Source: Tritonibacter mobilis (GTDB lineage Bacteria; Pseudomonadota; Alphaproteobacteria; Rhodobacterales; Rhodobacteraceae). Taken from it: a stretch of DNA of 64,000 nt. Below are positions 55,318 through 64,000 of the stretch, piece after piece. The notes beneath the pieces are model-generated. The model was given only the letters and a program-made list of their open reading frames with translations, made no database searches and was not told where the DNA came from. Made by a program: the position numbers and the translations under genes. The stretch is from contig NZ_LNWY01000024.1 of NCBI RefSeq assembly GCF_001681715.1, positions 62,001 through 126,000 on the forward strand, given 5' to 3'. How positions within the stretch are numbered: the first letter of the stretch is position 1; each line of letters opens with the position of its first letter.

Positions 55318-55343
55318 AGAAGTTGAAAAGGCGGCGGCGTTGA

Positions 55344-55793
55344 TCAGAGCGCGCGGCTCATGAGAATGTAACGCTCGCGGGCGCTGAAGCGGGCGCGGGT
55401 GTAGAGTTTGATTGCGGGTTCATTGTCGCGATCAACCTCGAGGTGCAGGGCGCGCACGCCTGCCTCTGCAAGGGTGCGGGGCAGGGCATGAAGCACCTCC
55501 GTGGCGATGCCGCGTCCGCGCACGGCGGGGCGAATGAAGAACTCATCAATCATCCCATCGAGGCCGCCAAACTCCACCGACCATGTGAAGGTCACAATGA
55601 TGTAGCCGATAGGCGCACGCACCGGGCCGATCAGGTAGATTGCGCCATAGGGGATCCCTTCGAGGAGCGGTAGCAGCGCGCCGCGCCGTTGCTCATCCGT
55701 GCTGTCGATGCCTTCTTCGGCGTGAAATCCCTCCACCAAGGTGAGCAGTTTTTCCAGATCTTCGGGGCGGGCGAGATGTAGAGAGGCACTCAT
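55344..55793 (-). CDS. GNAT-family N-acetyltransferase
   Basis: The 149-residue single-domain GNAT shows the acetyl-CoA pyrophosphate loop FIRPAVRGRGIATEVLHALP near 86-105 (RGRGIA), and the C-terminal strand pair ALHLEVDRDNEPAIKLYTRA near 114-133, then RFSARERYILMSRAL. These are the standard A and B motifs. Its start overlaps the nucleoside hydrolase stop by four bases (ATGA), so the two are coupled. The substrate is unknown. Confidence 0.88.
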   Translation of the reverse strand: MSASLHLARPEDLEKLLTLVEGFHAEEGIDSTDEQRRGALLPLLEGIPYGAIYLIGPVRAPIGYIIVTFTWSVEFGGLDGMIDEFFIRPAVRGRGIATEVLHALPRTLAEAGVRALHLEVDRDNEPAIKLYTRARFSARERYILMSRAL

Positions 55794-56731
55794 AGTCGGC
55801 CCAGCCGTTCGGTCAGCAGGGCAAAAAAACCGTCTGCATCGACATCGCCGATGAACAGCGCGTTGGCTGGACGGTCTGTAACGCCCCACCAGTCCGCAAC
55901 TGTCATCCCGAGGGTCAGGGGAGAGGCGGTCTCAATCTCGACGTTGATGTGGCGGCCGGAGAACAGTTCTGGTTGGATCAGGTAGGCAATCACACAAGGG
56001 TCATGCAGCGGACCACCTTCGGAGCCATATTTCTCAACGTCAAATCGTTCAAAGAAATCAAGCATATCTGCGGTGAAGTTGCCGACGCGGCTGCCAAGGT
56101 CGCGAAAGGCCTGAACCCGTGCCCGCGAGGTCAGCGCCTTGTGAGTGACATCAAGCGGCATCATGGTGATCTTGACGCCCGAGGCGAGGACGTCCCGGGC
56201 GGCTTCGGGATCGACGTAGATGTTGAATTCTGCAGCCGGGGTTATATTGCCGACCTCGAAATAAGCGCCTCCCATCAGGACGATTTCCTGAACGCGATCA
56301 ATGATATCGGGAGCTTTGCGAAAAGCCGCTCCAATATTGGTGAGCGGGCCGAGAGGACAGAGCGTCACGGTGCCGGGGGCCTCTGCACGCAGGGTGTCGA
56401 TGATAAACTCGACGCCATGCCGGTCCTGCAACGCCATGGTGGGCTCAAACAGATCCGGCCCGTCGAGGCCAGTGCTGCCGTGGACATGTTCGGCGGTGAC
56501 GAGGGGGCGCTCCAGCGGGGCATCACAGCCGGCGAACACTTTGATCTCTGGCCGTCCTGCAACTTCGCAGGTGATGCGGGCGTTCTTTTGCGTCAGGGCC
56601 AGCGGCACATTTCCGGCGACCGTGGTGATCCCGAGCAGATCAATGTCTTCGGGAGAGCCCAAAGCCAGCAGGATTGCGACCGCATCGTCCTGTCCCGGGT
56701 CCGTGTCGATGATAATTTTGCGGGGGGGCAT
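55790..56731 (-). CDS. Inosine-uridine-type nucleoside hydrolase
   Basis: The enzyme splits ribonucleosides into base and ribose for salvage. The 313-residue protein carries the calcium-binding IIIDTDPGQDDAVAILLALG (residues 6-25, DxDPGxDD) and a central VTLCPLGPLTNIGAAFRKAP near 121-140, then IVLMGGAYFEVGNITPAAEF NIYVDPEAA near 150-178. GGPLHDPCVIAYL near 240 has the late Asp ligand. All metal ligands are in place. Specificity (pyrimidine versus purine) cannot be told. A GGAG site lies before ATG 56731. Confidence 0.93.
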   Translation of the reverse strand: MPPRKIIIDTDPGQDDAVAILLALGSPEDIDLLGITTVAGNVPLALTQKNARITCEVAGRPEIKVFAGCDAPLERPLVTAEHVHGSTGLDGPDLFEPTMALQDRHGVEFIIDTLRAEAPGTVTLCPLGPLTNIGAAFRKAPDIIDRVQEIVLMGGAYFEVGNITPAAEFNIYVDPEAARDVLASGVKITMMPLDVTHKALTSRARVQAFRDLGSRVGNFTADMLDFFERFDVEKYGSEGGPLHDPCVIAYLIQPELFSGRHINVEIETASPLTLGMTVADWWGVTDRPANALFIGDVDADGFFALLTERLGRL

Positions 56732-56857
56732 TGGGGGGCTCCATCGGGGTAAGTGGGCGGCGACAAACCGGGGTCTGTGCATTGCACGGCTATGTGTTTT
56801 GAGCGCAAGCGCACAACAAATGATCAAAGTTCCGGCGTCAGAGGCCGGGCGGGCGGG

Positions 56858-57679
56858 TTAGCTGCGGGCTTTTTCCTCAGCTTTTACATCGTTCCAAAGC
56901 GCGTCCATTTCATCCAAATCGCTGTCCTCTGCGCGCTTGCCGCGAGCGGCAAGTTTGGCCTCTACTCCCTTGAAACGGCGAGTGAATTTGGCGTTGGTGC
57001 GACGCAGGGCGGCTTCGGGTTCAACGCCGAGATGGCGGCCCAGATTGGCCATCACGAACAGAAGGTCGCCAAACTCTTCTTCGACTTCATCCTGAGTGAG
57101 ACTCTCTTGAGCCTCGACCAACTCGGCAGATTCTTCGGCGATCTTGGCCAGCACGTTCTGGGCGGACGGCCAGTCAAACCCGACCCGCGCGGCCCGTTTT
57201 TGCAGCTTGTAGGCCCGCAGCAAGGCGGGCAGCCCCACGGCAACACCATCCAGCGCACCGGTCTCTGCCTTGGCAGCGCGTTCGGCGGCCTTGATCGTCT
57301 CCCAATCCTGCGTTTGCTGGTCGGCGGATTTATCGCGGCTCTCGTCGCCAAACACATGTGGATGGCGCGAGACCATCTTGTTGGACATGGTGGTGACCAC
57401 GTCCTGAAAGGTGAAATGCCCGGCTTCCTCTGCCATTTGCGCGTGAAAGACCGATTGGAACAGAAGATCGCCCAACTCGCCTTTCAACTCGTCCCATTTT
57501 TCGCGCTCAATGGCGTCGGCGACCTCATAGGCCTCTTCGATGGTGTAGGGCGCGATACTGGCAAAGCTTTGTTCGATATCCCATGGGCAGCCGGTTTTGG
57601 GATCGCGCAGGCGACGCATAATTTCCAAGAGCCGTTCGATTCCTGCATTTTCATCGTGGATCAACCTGTCGTCGCTCAT
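56858..57679 (-). CDS. mazG: Nucleoside triphosphate pyrophosphohydrolase MazG
   Basis: MazG hydrolyses NTPs and dNTPs to monophosphates and lowers mutagenic or stress nucleotides. The 273-residue protein has two tandem MazG domains: CPWDIEQSFASIAPYTIEEA YEVADAI near 31-57 with ELKGELGDLLFQSVFHAQ, and a second one with FDWPSAQNVLAKIAEESAEL near 167-186 and EEEFGDLLFVMANLGRHLG (EExxD-type helices). Start ATG 57679. A longer in-frame reading across the divergent M20 gene is rejected. Confidence 0.95.
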   Translation of the reverse strand: MSDDRLIHDENAGIERLLEIMRRLRDPKTGCPWDIEQSFASIAPYTIEEAYEVADAIEREKWDELKGELGDLLFQSVFHAQMAEEAGHFTFQDVVTTMSNKMVSRHPHVFGDESRDKSADQQTQDWETIKAAERAAKAETGALDGVAVGLPALLRAYKLQKRAARVGFDWPSAQNVLAKIAEESAELVEAQESLTQDEVEEEFGDLLFVMANLGRHLGVEPEAALRRTNAKFTRRFKGVEAKLAARGKRAEDSDLDEMDALWNDVKAEEKARS

Positions 57680-57742
57680 TGCACCTGCCCGGGATTTCGT
57701 GTTCTGCTGCATCATCCCGACTATTTGACAGGAGTCCACCCC

Positions 57743-58906
57743 ATGCCGGTCGTGAACCGCATCGCCGATTATGCCGAAGACATGAAGACCTGGCGACGCC
57801 ATCTTCACCAGATCCCTGAACTGGGATTGGACACCGTAAAGACCGCCGCATATGTGACTGAGATCCTTGAGACATTCGGCGTTGATGAGATCCACGGCGG
57901 GATCGCGCAGAACGGGATTGTGGCCATCATCAAGGGTCAGGGCGACGGGCCGACCCTTGGTCTGCGCGCGGATATGGACGCACTGCCGATCACCGAGGTG
58001 CGCGATCTGGACTACAAGTCTCAGGAACCGGGGAAAATGCATGCCTGTGGCCATGACGGGCACACCACGATGCTGCTCGGCGCGGCGAAATATCTGGCCG
58101 AGACGCGCAATTTCAAAGGCCGGGTGGCGCTGCTGTTCCAGCCCGCCGAAGAGGTGATCGGCGGCGCGCAGATCATGGTTGAGGAAGGCGTGATGGAGCG
58201 CTTTGACATCAAGGAAGTCTACGCGCTGCACAATGCGCCGGGGCTGCCGGTTGGCCATTTTGTCACCACGCCGGGCGCGCTGATGGCGGCGGTGGATGAG
58301 TTTACCATCAACATCAAAGGGCTGGGCGGTCATGGTGCAATGCCGCATGAGACCCGTGATCCGGTGATGGCCGCCTGTGGCATGGCGCAAGCGATCCAGA
58401 CCATCGTCAGCCGCAACCATCATGCGACCGAGGATCTGGTGATTTCCGTCACTCAGATCCACACCGGCACCGTCGACAATGTGATCCCCGAAACCGCCTA
58501 TATCAACGGCACGGTGCGCACCTTCAATCCGGAGGTGCAGCGCATGGTGATGGCGCGTTTTGATGAGATCGTGAAGGGCTGTGCGGTGGCTTACGGAGTG
58601 GATGCAGAGCTTGATTATGCGGTTGGGTATCCCGCCACCATCAATGATGCTGAAAAGGCGGCCTTTGCCACCGATATTGCGCGCGAAATCTCTGGCGATG
58701 CTAATGTGCAGGGGGATGCGGGCCGCGAGATGGGGGCGGAGGATTTCTCATATATGCTGCAAGCTCGTCCCGGCGCTTATCTGTTCCTTGGTCAAGGCGA
58801 CACCGCCGGGCTGCATCACCCGGAATATGATTTCAACGATGAGATCTCTCCGGTCGGGGCGTCGTTCTTTGCCCGTCTGGTGGAGAAAGCACAGCCTTTG
58901 GCGTGA
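57743..58906 (+). CDS. M20-family amidohydrolase (hippurate hydrolase-like)
   Basis: ATG 57743 has AGGAG upstream; the product is 387 residues. The di-metal site is in HACGHDGHTTMLLGAAKYLA near 101-120 and FQPAEEVIGGAQIMVEEGVM near 135-154, with the bound His in the dimerisation lid, KGLGGHGAMPHETRDPVMAA near 194-213. This group (HipO, AbgB, indole-acetyl-amino-acid hydrolases) splits N-acyl amino acids. Two ureohydrolase genes follow, so together they may break down amide and guanidino compounds. The substrate is open. Confidence 0.92.
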   Translation: MPVVNRIADYAEDMKTWRRHLHQIPELGLDTVKTAAYVTEILETFGVDEIHGGIAQNGIVAIIKGQGDGPTLGLRADMDALPITEVRDLDYKSQEPGKMHACGHDGHTTMLLGAAKYLAETRNFKGRVALLFQPAEEVIGGAQIMVEEGVMERFDIKEVYALHNAPGLPVGHFVTTPGALMAAVDEFTINIKGLGGHGAMPHETRDPVMAACGMAQAIQTIVSRNHHATEDLVISVTQIHTGTVDNVIPETAYINGTVRTFNPEVQRMVMARFDEIVKGCAVAYGVDAELDYAVGYPATINDAEKAAFATDIAREISGDANVQGDAGREMGAEDFSYMLQARPGAYLFLGQGDTAGLHHPEYDFNDEISPVGASFFARLVEKAQPLA

Positions 58907-58995
58907 AATCGCAATCGGTGGCGGGCTTTCGGATGACAAGCCCGCCTGCATTGGCTAGGACGTGAGCATAACCCGAGAATAGGGAGCAGTCCGAC

Positions 58996-59961
58996 ATGGC
59001 GCTGGAAGACGCAAAAACACAGGTAGATCAAGCCTTTACTCGCGAGGATCTTAAGGGTCTCAGCTTTGAGAATACCTTTGGCGGGGCAACATCGTTTCTG
59101 CGACGGCGCTACACTAAGGATCTGACACATGCGGATATCGCGGTCACGGGCATCCCGTTTGATCAGGCGGTGACCAACCGGCCCGGCACTCGGCTTGGGC
59201 CGCGTGCGGTGCGTGAGGCATCTGCCCTGCAAAGCCCGGATGCGCCTTATGGGTGGGACATTTGCCCTGCAAGCGAACTGGCGATTGTGGATTATGGTGA
59301 CCTGGCGTTTGATTATGCCAATGTTCCGGCCTTTCCCGACACGCTGACGGACCATATCCGGGGCATTCTGGCGACGGAGACGGCCTCGGTTGCGATTGGC
59401 GGCGACCATTATGTGAGCTTTCCGATCCTCAAGGCCTATGCTGAGAAATACGGGCCGATCTCGTTGCTGCATTTCGATGCCCACAGCGATACCTGGGCCG
59501 ATGATGATTTCAGCCGCGTCGATCATGGCACGATGTTCTACAAGGCGGTGAAATCCGGCATTATTGATCCCGCAACCTCGGTGCAGGTGGGCATTCGCAC
59601 CACCAATGAGGACAATCTCGGCGTGCCGACCATCGATGCCCCCACCGTGCATGAGATCGGCCCGGTCGAGACCGCGCGCCGCATCCGCGAGGTTCTGGGC
59701 GACCGGCCGGTCTATCTAACCTTTGACATCGATTGCCTTGATCCGGCCTATGCGCCGGGCACCGGCACGCCGGTCTGGGGCGGTCTGACCACGGCGCAGG
59801 CAGAGGCCATCCTGAAGGGCCTGCGTGGCATCAACATTGTGGGCGGCGATATCGTCGAGGTTTCACCGCCCTTTGACACCACCGGCGCCACCGCCATTGC
59901 GGGCGCCCATGTGGCCATGAGTATTATCTGCCTTCTGGGCTGGAGGATGACAGGACGATGA
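58996..59961 (+). CDS. Agmatinase-family ureohydrolase, first of a tandem pair
   Basis: The 321-residue ureohydrolase has the binuclear Mn site ligands in IGGDHYVSFPIL near 132-143, LHFDAHSDTW near 157-166 and FDIDCLDPAYAPGTGTPVWG near 243-262. RPGTRLGPRAVREAS near 64-78 binds the substrate side. The family includes agmatinase, guanidinobutyrase and other guanidino hydrolases. Which one cannot be decided. The start lies 89 bases after the M20 gene. The stop overlaps the second copy by four bases (ATGA). Confidence 0.9.
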   Translation: MALEDAKTQVDQAFTREDLKGLSFENTFGGATSFLRRRYTKDLTHADIAVTGIPFDQAVTNRPGTRLGPRAVREASALQSPDAPYGWDICPASELAIVDYGDLAFDYANVPAFPDTLTDHIRGILATETASVAIGGDHYVSFPILKAYAEKYGPISLLHFDAHSDTWADDDFSRVDHGTMFYKAVKSGIIDPATSVQVGIRTTNEDNLGVPTIDAPTVHEIGPVETARRIREVLGDRPVYLTFDIDCLDPAYAPGTGTPVWGGLTTAQAEAILKGLRGINIVGGDIVEVSPPFDTTGATAIAGAHVAMSIICLLGWRMTGR

Positions 59962-60905
59962 GCGAGTTCAATCAACCCATCAGCGGCAATGATCTGGCAC
60001 GGTTTTCCGGGCCGGGGACGTTTATGCGACTGCCGCAGGCCACCTCGCTGGAGGGGCTGGATGTGGCCATTCTGGGCGTGCCAATGGATATTGGCACATC
60101 CTGGCGGTCCGGCACCCGGTTTGGCCCCAAACAGATCCGCGCCGAGAGCGCGATGATCCGCCCCTATAACATGACCACGGGCGCGGCGCCGTTTGAGACG
60201 CTCAATATCGCGGATATTGGCGATCTGGCGATCAACACGTTCAACCTTGCGGACTCCTTGCGCATCATCGAGGAAAGCTATGATGCGATCCTTGCCTCCG
60301 GGGTGATGCCGCTGGCGATGGGGGGAGATCATTCGATCACCCTGCCGATCCTGCGCGCGATTGCGCGCAAACACGGCCCCGTCGCGGTGATCCATGTGGA
60401 TGCCCACGCAGACGTCAATGACGAGATGTTCGGCGAGAAGGAAACCCATGGCACGGTGTTCCGCCGCGCTTATGAGGAGGGGCTGCTAGAGGCCGACAAG
60501 GTCTATCAGATCGGTCTGCGGGGCACCGGCTATGGGCCGGATGATTTCAAGGAACCACAGGGCTGGGGCTTTCAGCATTTCCTTGCGTCCGAGCTGTGGA
60601 ATCGTTCGTTGCACAATATGGGCGCGGAAATTCGCCGCGATATTGGCGCACGTCCGGTCTATATTTCCTATGATATCGACAGCCTTGATCCGGCCTTTGC
60701 ACCGGGCACCGGCACGCCTGAAATCGGCGGGCTGACCACCATGCAGGCGCTGGAGCTGATCCGCGCCTTTAAGGGGCTGAATGTGGTGGGCTGCGATCTG
60801 GTGGAAGTGTCGCCGCCCTATGATCCGTCGGGCAATACCGCATTGGTGGCGGCCAACCTGATCTACGAACTGCTCTGCATCCTGCCGGAGCGCGCATCCG
60901 AGTAA
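59958..60905 (+). CDS. Agmatinase-family ureohydrolase, second of a tandem pair
   Basis: The 315-residue paralogue keeps all metal ligands: MGGDHSITLPILRAIARKHG near 122-141, VIHVDAHADVND near 144-155 and YDIDSLDPAFAPGTGTPEIG near 237-256. RSGTRFGPKQIRAESAMIRP near 51-70 matches the agmatinase entry loop. It differs clearly from the first copy in the loops, so the two are old duplicates with separate roles or subunits of one heteromeric enzyme. Translational coupling to the first copy favours joint action. Confidence 0.9.
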   Translation: MSEFNQPISGNDLARFSGPGTFMRLPQATSLEGLDVAILGVPMDIGTSWRSGTRFGPKQIRAESAMIRPYNMTTGAAPFETLNIADIGDLAINTFNLADSLRIIEESYDAILASGVMPLAMGGDHSITLPILRAIARKHGPVAVIHVDAHADVNDEMFGEKETHGTVFRRAYEEGLLEADKVYQIGLRGTGYGPDDFKEPQGWGFQHFLASELWNRSLHNMGAEIRRDIGARPVYISYDIDSLDPAFAPGTGTPEIGGLTTMQALELIRAFKGLNVVGCDLVEVSPPYDPSGNTALVAANLIYELLCILPERASE

Positions 60906-60917
60906 AGACAAGCCCAA

Positions 60918-61014
60918 GCGGGAGGCTCCCGCCCGTCGCCAGATCAGCAACGCTGATCCGCTCCCGTTGGGCCGGGCGCCGGGCTATCGCCCGGCGATCA
61001 GCGCCTTAAAGGCG
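60918..61014. repeat. Family A intergenic palindromic repeat, copy A6 (inverted)
   Basis: GCGGGAG-G-CTCCCGC (60918-60932) and CTCCCGCCCGTCGC (60926-60939) are followed by the core CCGCTCCCGTTGGGCCG (60958-60974). Hairpin CGCCGGG-CTATCG-CCCGGCG (60977-60996) and GCGCC-TTAAA-GGCGC (61001-61015) complete it. The last hairpin includes the final codons and stop of the secreted-protein gene on the minus strand. Confidence 0.78.
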
Positions 61015-61314
61015 CGGGAGTGTTTGGGGCAGCGGGCTGAAACGGTTTTCCGCTGAGAGACAGCCATCCTCGACCTTGCGCCACATCGGCACATTCAGCG
61101 ACATTTGGCACTGCGCCATGAACATGCGCCCATCCACCTGCAGGCAGATGGTTTCGCCCAGCTCAATACGCCCGCCTTTGGTGTCGGTGCAGTAGCAATC
61201 AATGGTTTTGCCGCCAGGGCCGGTGACATCGGCCCGCGCGAATGGCGCAAAAGCAGCCCCCGCCGCAAGAGCGGCGCAGGCTGCAAACCGGACAAGACCA
61301 CTGGCATGTTTCAT
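61006..61314 (-). CDS. Secreted cysteine-containing protein of unknown function
   Basis: The 102-residue product has a Sec signal peptide ([20 protein letters not shown], cleaved after ARA near residue 28) and a mature part of about 74 residues with four cysteines: DCYC near 40, ICLQ near 57, AQCQ near 69 and GCLS near 84. They probably form two disulfides in the periplasm. I do not know a function. Its last codons (PRL) and stop lie inside a hairpin of repeat A6. Confidence 0.75.
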   Translation of the reverse strand: MKHASGLVRFAACAALAAGAAFAPFARADVTGPGGKTIDCYCTDTKGGRIELGETICLQVDGRMFMAQCQMSLNVPMWRKVEDGCLSAENRFSPLPQTLPRL

Positions 61315-61386
61315 GGCTCTAGCCTATCACAGGTGAAGCCCCGCGCCAAAGCAAGAGGCGCACCCAACAGCGAGACACGCCACGAC

Positions 61387-62439
61387 ATGATCCCCGAAGA
61401 CCGGCTGGAACAGATCCTGCAACGCTATCAGTACCTTGAAGCCGCAATGGCCGATGGGGCAGGCGGCGACATTGCAAAACTCGCCAAGGAATATTCCGAC
61501 CTGCGCCCGGTTGCAGAGCAAATTAGCGCCTATCGCCAGTTGCTGAGTGATCTGGCCGAGGCTGAGGAAATGCTGGCCGATCCGGATATGAAGGCGCTGG
61601 CAGAAGAAGAAATTCCCACCCTGAAGGCGGCGCTGCCAGAGGCGGAGCATGCGCTGCAACTGGCGCTCTTGCCCAAAGATGAAGCCGACAGCCGTGCGGC
61701 GATCCTGGAAATCCGTCCCGGAACCGGGGGCGATGAGGCGGCGCTGTTTGCCGGTGATCTTTACCGTATGTACAGCCGCTATGCCGAGGCGCAGGGCTGG
61801 AAGATCGACGTGATCGAAGAGCAGGTCTCCGAACTGGGCGGGCTCAAGGAATTGGTGGCGCGGATCAATGGCGATGGTGTCTTTGCCCGGCTCAAGTATG
61901 AGAGCGGTGTGCACCGCGTCCAGCGCGTACCTGTCACCGAGAGTGGCGGGCGCATTCACACCTCTGCGGCCACGGTGGCGGTACTGCCAGAGGCTGAGGA
62001 CGTGGATATCAAGATCGACGCCAATGACCTGCGCATTGATACCATGCGCTCTTCCGGTGCGGGCGGGCAGCACGTGAACACCACCGACTCGGCGGTGCGG
62101 ATCACGCACCTGCCCACAGGACTGGTGGTGACGAGTTCCGAGAAATCCCAGCACCGCAACCGCGAGATCGCAATGCAGGTGCTGAAAACCCGGCTATATG
62201 ATCTGGAACGGCAGCGCATCGACAGCGAACGCTCAGCGGATCGCGCCTCTCAGGTGGGGTCGGGAGATCGCTCGGAACGCATCCGCACCTATAATTTCCC
62301 ACAAGGGCGCATGTCGGATCACCGGATCAACCTCACGCTTTATAAGCTAGAGCAGATCATGGGGGGAGATCTGGATGAGATCATCGATGCGCTGATTTCC
62401 GAACATCAGGCAAAACTTCTGGCGGAGATGGGGCAATGA
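61387..62439 (+). CDS. prfA: Peptide chain release factor 1
   Basis: RF1 ends translation at UAA and UAG. ATG 61387 gives 350 residues. The catalytic loop is [20 protein letters not shown], with GGQ near residues 226-228. The PxT-type codon-reading region lies in [20 protein letters not shown] near 176-195. [20 protein letters not shown] near 109-128 is the domain 1 signature. The next gene prmC modifies the GGQ glutamine, and its start overlaps by four bases. Confidence 0.97.
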   Translation: MIPEDRLEQILQRYQYLEAAMADGAGGDIAKLAKEYSDLRPVAEQISAYRQLLSDLAEAEEMLADPDMKALAEEEIPTLKAALPEAEHALQLALLPKDEADSRAAILEIRPGTGGDEAALFAGDLYRMYSRYAEAQGWKIDVIEEQVSELGGLKELVARINGDGVFARLKYESGVHRVQRVPVTESGGRIHTSAATVAVLPEAEDVDIKIDANDLRIDTMRSSGAGGQHVNTTDSAVRITHLPTGLVVTSSEKSQHRNREIAMQVLKTRLYDLERQRIDSERSADRASQVGSGDRSERIRTYNFPQGRMSDHRINLTLYKLEQIMGGDLDEIIDALISEHQAKLLAEMGQ

Positions 62440-63272
62440 CCACCACCGCCGCGCAGGCCATGGTTGCTGCGACCGCACGTCTTCGGGCGGCGGGGGTGGA
62501 CGATCCGGCGCGCGACGCGCGGGTGCTTCTGGCCCATGCGGCGCGCATTGAGGCGGCGCGGGTGACGCTGATTGCACCCGAGGAACTCTCGCACGAGGTG
62601 GCAGAGCGCTACGACCAGTTGATTTCCCTGCGGGCGATCCGGGTGCCGGTGTCGCATCTGATCGGCGAGCGGGATTTCTACGGGCGCCGGTTTAAGGTCT
62701 CGGCGGAGGTGCTGGATCCGCGCCCCGAAACTGAGACCCTGATCGAATCTGCCCTATCAGAACCATTCGAGCGGGTGCTGGATCTTGGTGTGGGTTCGGG
62801 CTGCATTCTGGTGACGCTTTTGGCGGAACAGCAGGGTGCGCTGGGCCTCGGTGTGGACTTGAGCGAGGCTGCCTGCCTGCAGGCCAGCGCCAATGCGGTG
62901 TTGCACCGGGTCGAGGCACGGGCTGACATTCGCCAGTCGGATTGGTTCTCTGCCGTCAAAGGCCAGTTTGACCTGATCGTCTCCAACCCGCCCTATATCG
63001 CCTTGAACGAGATGGATGATCTCTCGGAAGAGGTGCGCGAACATGAGCCGCAAATGGCGCTGACGGATGGGGCTGATGGTCTCAGCGCTTATCGGCTGAT
63101 TTGCGCGGGGCTTGGGTGTCATCTGGCGCAAGGGGGGCGTGTGCTGGTTGAGATCGGTCCAACCCAAGGGGCCGCTGTGGCCGAAATGATGCGGGCTGCG
63201 GGCCTAGTTGAGGTGACGGTGCTGCCCGATCTCGATAGTCGGGATCGTGTCGTTTTGGGCCGAAATCCGTGA
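62436..63272 (+). CDS. prmC: Release factor glutamine methyltransferase
   Basis: PrmC methylates the Gln of the GGQ loop in RF1 and RF2. The 278-residue SAM-dependent enzyme has a helical N-terminal domain (1-80) and [20 protein letters not shown] near 65-84. Motif I is [20 protein letters not shown] near 114-133 and the catalytic NPPY is [15 protein letters not shown] near 180-194. The ATGA overlap with prfA and their joint function make them one operon. Confidence 0.96.
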   Translation: MTTTAAQAMVAATARLRAAGVDDPARDARVLLAHAARIEAARVTLIAPEELSHEVAERYDQLISLRAIRVPVSHLIGERDFYGRRFKVSAEVLDPRPETETLIESALSEPFERVLDLGVGSGCILVTLLAEQQGALGLGVDLSEAACLQASANAVLHRVEARADIRQSDWFSAVKGQFDLIVSNPPYIALNEMDDLSEEVREHEPQMALTDGADGLSAYRLICAGLGCHLAQGGRVLVEIGPTQGAAVAEMMRAAGLVEVTVLPDLDSRDRVVLGRNP

Positions 63273-63331
63273 CTTTAGGGCCCAATTGCGCTATATTTTG
63301 AAGTCTCCATGCAAAAAGAGACAAAAAACCG

Positions 63332-63363
63332 ACGTTCCCCCCTTGTTTGTGACGGAGGAACGT
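63332..63363 (+). promoter_or_regulatory. Hairpin covering a GGAGG site upstream of the DUF4167 gene
   Basis: ACGTTCC (63332-63338) and GGAACGT (63357-63363) pair and enclose most of GGAGG. A 39-codon Arg-rich frame starts with GTG at 63362 right after it and ends at 63481. The arrangement might be a leader or small-protein control, or chance. Confidence 0.3.
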
Positions 63364-63503
63364 GGTTACTCAAGGTGTCGCTGTTGCAAGAGGACGTCAA
63401 CGGACCTCTCGGCGACGCCAAGCCCAAAAACGTTCGCAGGCCCATGCGCAGGAAGCGCGGTACGCGGTCTTCGACAATTAGAACCAAGGCTGACGTTAGG
63501 CAT

Positions 63504-64000
63504 ATGAGATCGTCAAAATCACGTTCGCGTTCGAAGTCGAACCGTAATCGCCCGAATGGGGCCAATGTTGTCAACCGCGTGTTCGACAGCTCTGGACCCG
63601 AGGGTAAGGTTCGCGGAACGCCGCAACAAATCATCGATAAGTACAACCAGCTGGCGCGCGATGCGCAGCTTGGAAATGACCGTGTGGCAACCGAGAATTT
63701 TCAGCAGCACGCGGAACATTACCTGCGTATGCTGAACGAGGCGCAGCGCGAGATCGAATCCAAGCGCGAAGAGCAGGAACGCCAGAACCGCGAACGCCAA
63801 GCTGAGCGTGACCGTGAGCGCGCCGAGCGTCTAGAGCGTCAGGAGCGCGAAGCGGCCGAGGTTGCTGCAGGTGATGGGCCACAGCCCGAGATCGCCGACC
63901 CGCGTGAGGCCGCGCCTCAGGTGCCGCAGGATGACAGCGGTTTGGTGGAAACACCGGAAGGCAAGACTGCCGATCCCGAGGCTGCACCCGCCAAGAAAGC
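63504..64000 (+). CDS. DUF4167 protein, 3' end cut off
   Basis: The frame starts MRSSKSRSRSKSNRNRPNGA and runs to the window edge (about 166 codons). The DUF4167 core is NVVNRVFDSSGPEGKVRGTP near 21-40, then QQIIDKYNQLARDAQLGNDR and AENYFQHAEHYLRMLNE-like helices (written here ENFQQHAEHYLRMLNEAQRE). A long Arg/Glu-rich coiled coil (REEQERQNRERQAERDRERA near 90-109) and an acidic, Pro-rich tail follow. The basic start suggests nucleic-acid binding. Function is unknown. The family is alphaproteobacterial and often lies near prfA-prmC. Confidence 0.88.
   Translation, partial: MRSSKSRSRSKSNRNRPNGANVVNRVFDSSGPEGKVRGTPQQIIDKYNQLARDAQLGNDRVATENFQQHAEHYLRMLNEAQREIESKREEQERQNRERQAERDRERAERLERQEREAAEVAAGDGPQPEIADPREAAPQVPQDDSGLVETPEGKTADPEAAPAKK

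Noticed and set aside
56753-57742. Long N-terminal extension of the M20 hydrolase
   Set aside because: It is antisense to mazG; the ATG at 57743 has a good ribosome site and gives the normal family length.

Overview
The window looks like a piece of chromosome from a marine alphaproteobacterium of the Roseobacter group (Rhodobacterales). This rests on high G+C coding sequence, the gene order DUF177-rpmF-plsX-fabH-ihfA-merR, the order dgt-argS-SPOR-nagZ-scpA-scpB, a DksA with a single zinc-finger cysteine, a double-length dCTP deaminase, OlsB, a Mur-like Fur protein and a Bpt leucyltransferase. I cannot fix the genus. There is no prophage, insertion sequence, CRISPR array or rRNA, and one tRNA gene (Pro, GGG). 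Almost everything is core or conserved accessory genome. The first gene (bpt) and the last (DUF4167 protein) are cut by the window edges.

Layout. 1-2.5 kb: bpt, an RDD membrane protein and a DUF2852 protein on the minus strand, then a 577-base gap with an 11-base-arm inverted repeat and a minus-strand terminator. 2.5-7.9 kb: glnE, a small overlapping gene, a 46-residue lipoprotein, an RlmI-type rRNA methyltransferase and a PIN protein. 8-11.6 kb: a luciferase-like oxidoreductase, an M48 protease, a BNR-repeat protein and a small membrane protein. 11.8-15.7 kb: a minus-strand cluster of MoxR-type ATPase, DUF2927 lipoprotein, small membrane protein and VWA protein. 15.9-18.6 kb: dksA with a textbook terminator, an FAD monooxygenase and xthA. 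18.7-21.3 kb: an AT-rich leader followed by a 71-residue peptide with three SSTC repeats, an unrecognised 354-residue protein and a translationally coupled DMT exporter. This is the least explained part of the window and looks like a peptide natural-product or metal-handling operon.

21.3-30.9 kb: erpA, dgt, argS, a SPOR protein, nagZ, scpA, scpB, a small basic protein, an MFS transporter and a divergent Lrp regulator. 30.9-38.1 kb (all minus): dcd, tRNA-Pro, a MerR regulator with a very long disordered tail, ihfA, fabH, plsX, rpmF and a DUF177 protein. 38.2-46.8 kb: bamE, olsB, uup, an SDR dehydrogenase, a FemAB-like acyltransferase, a 50-residue membrane peptide, tyrS, anmK and a cupin. 46.9-54.5 kb: selO, an RhlE-type helicase, fur/mur, a second DMT transporter, an MFS transporter and enolase. 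54.6-64 kb: two GNATs, a nucleoside hydrolase, mazG, an M20 amidohydrolase with two tandem agmatinase-family enzymes, a secreted Cys-containing protein, prfA-prmC and the DUF4167 protein.

Two families of dispersed palindromic intergenic repeats run through the window. Family A has six copies sharing the core GGCCCAACG; family B has three copies, two of which share a 20-base tail. Seven of these nine copies lie at tail-to-tail gene junctions and the other two lie just downstream of a gene, which suggests a 3'-end or terminator role or an insertion preference for such sites.
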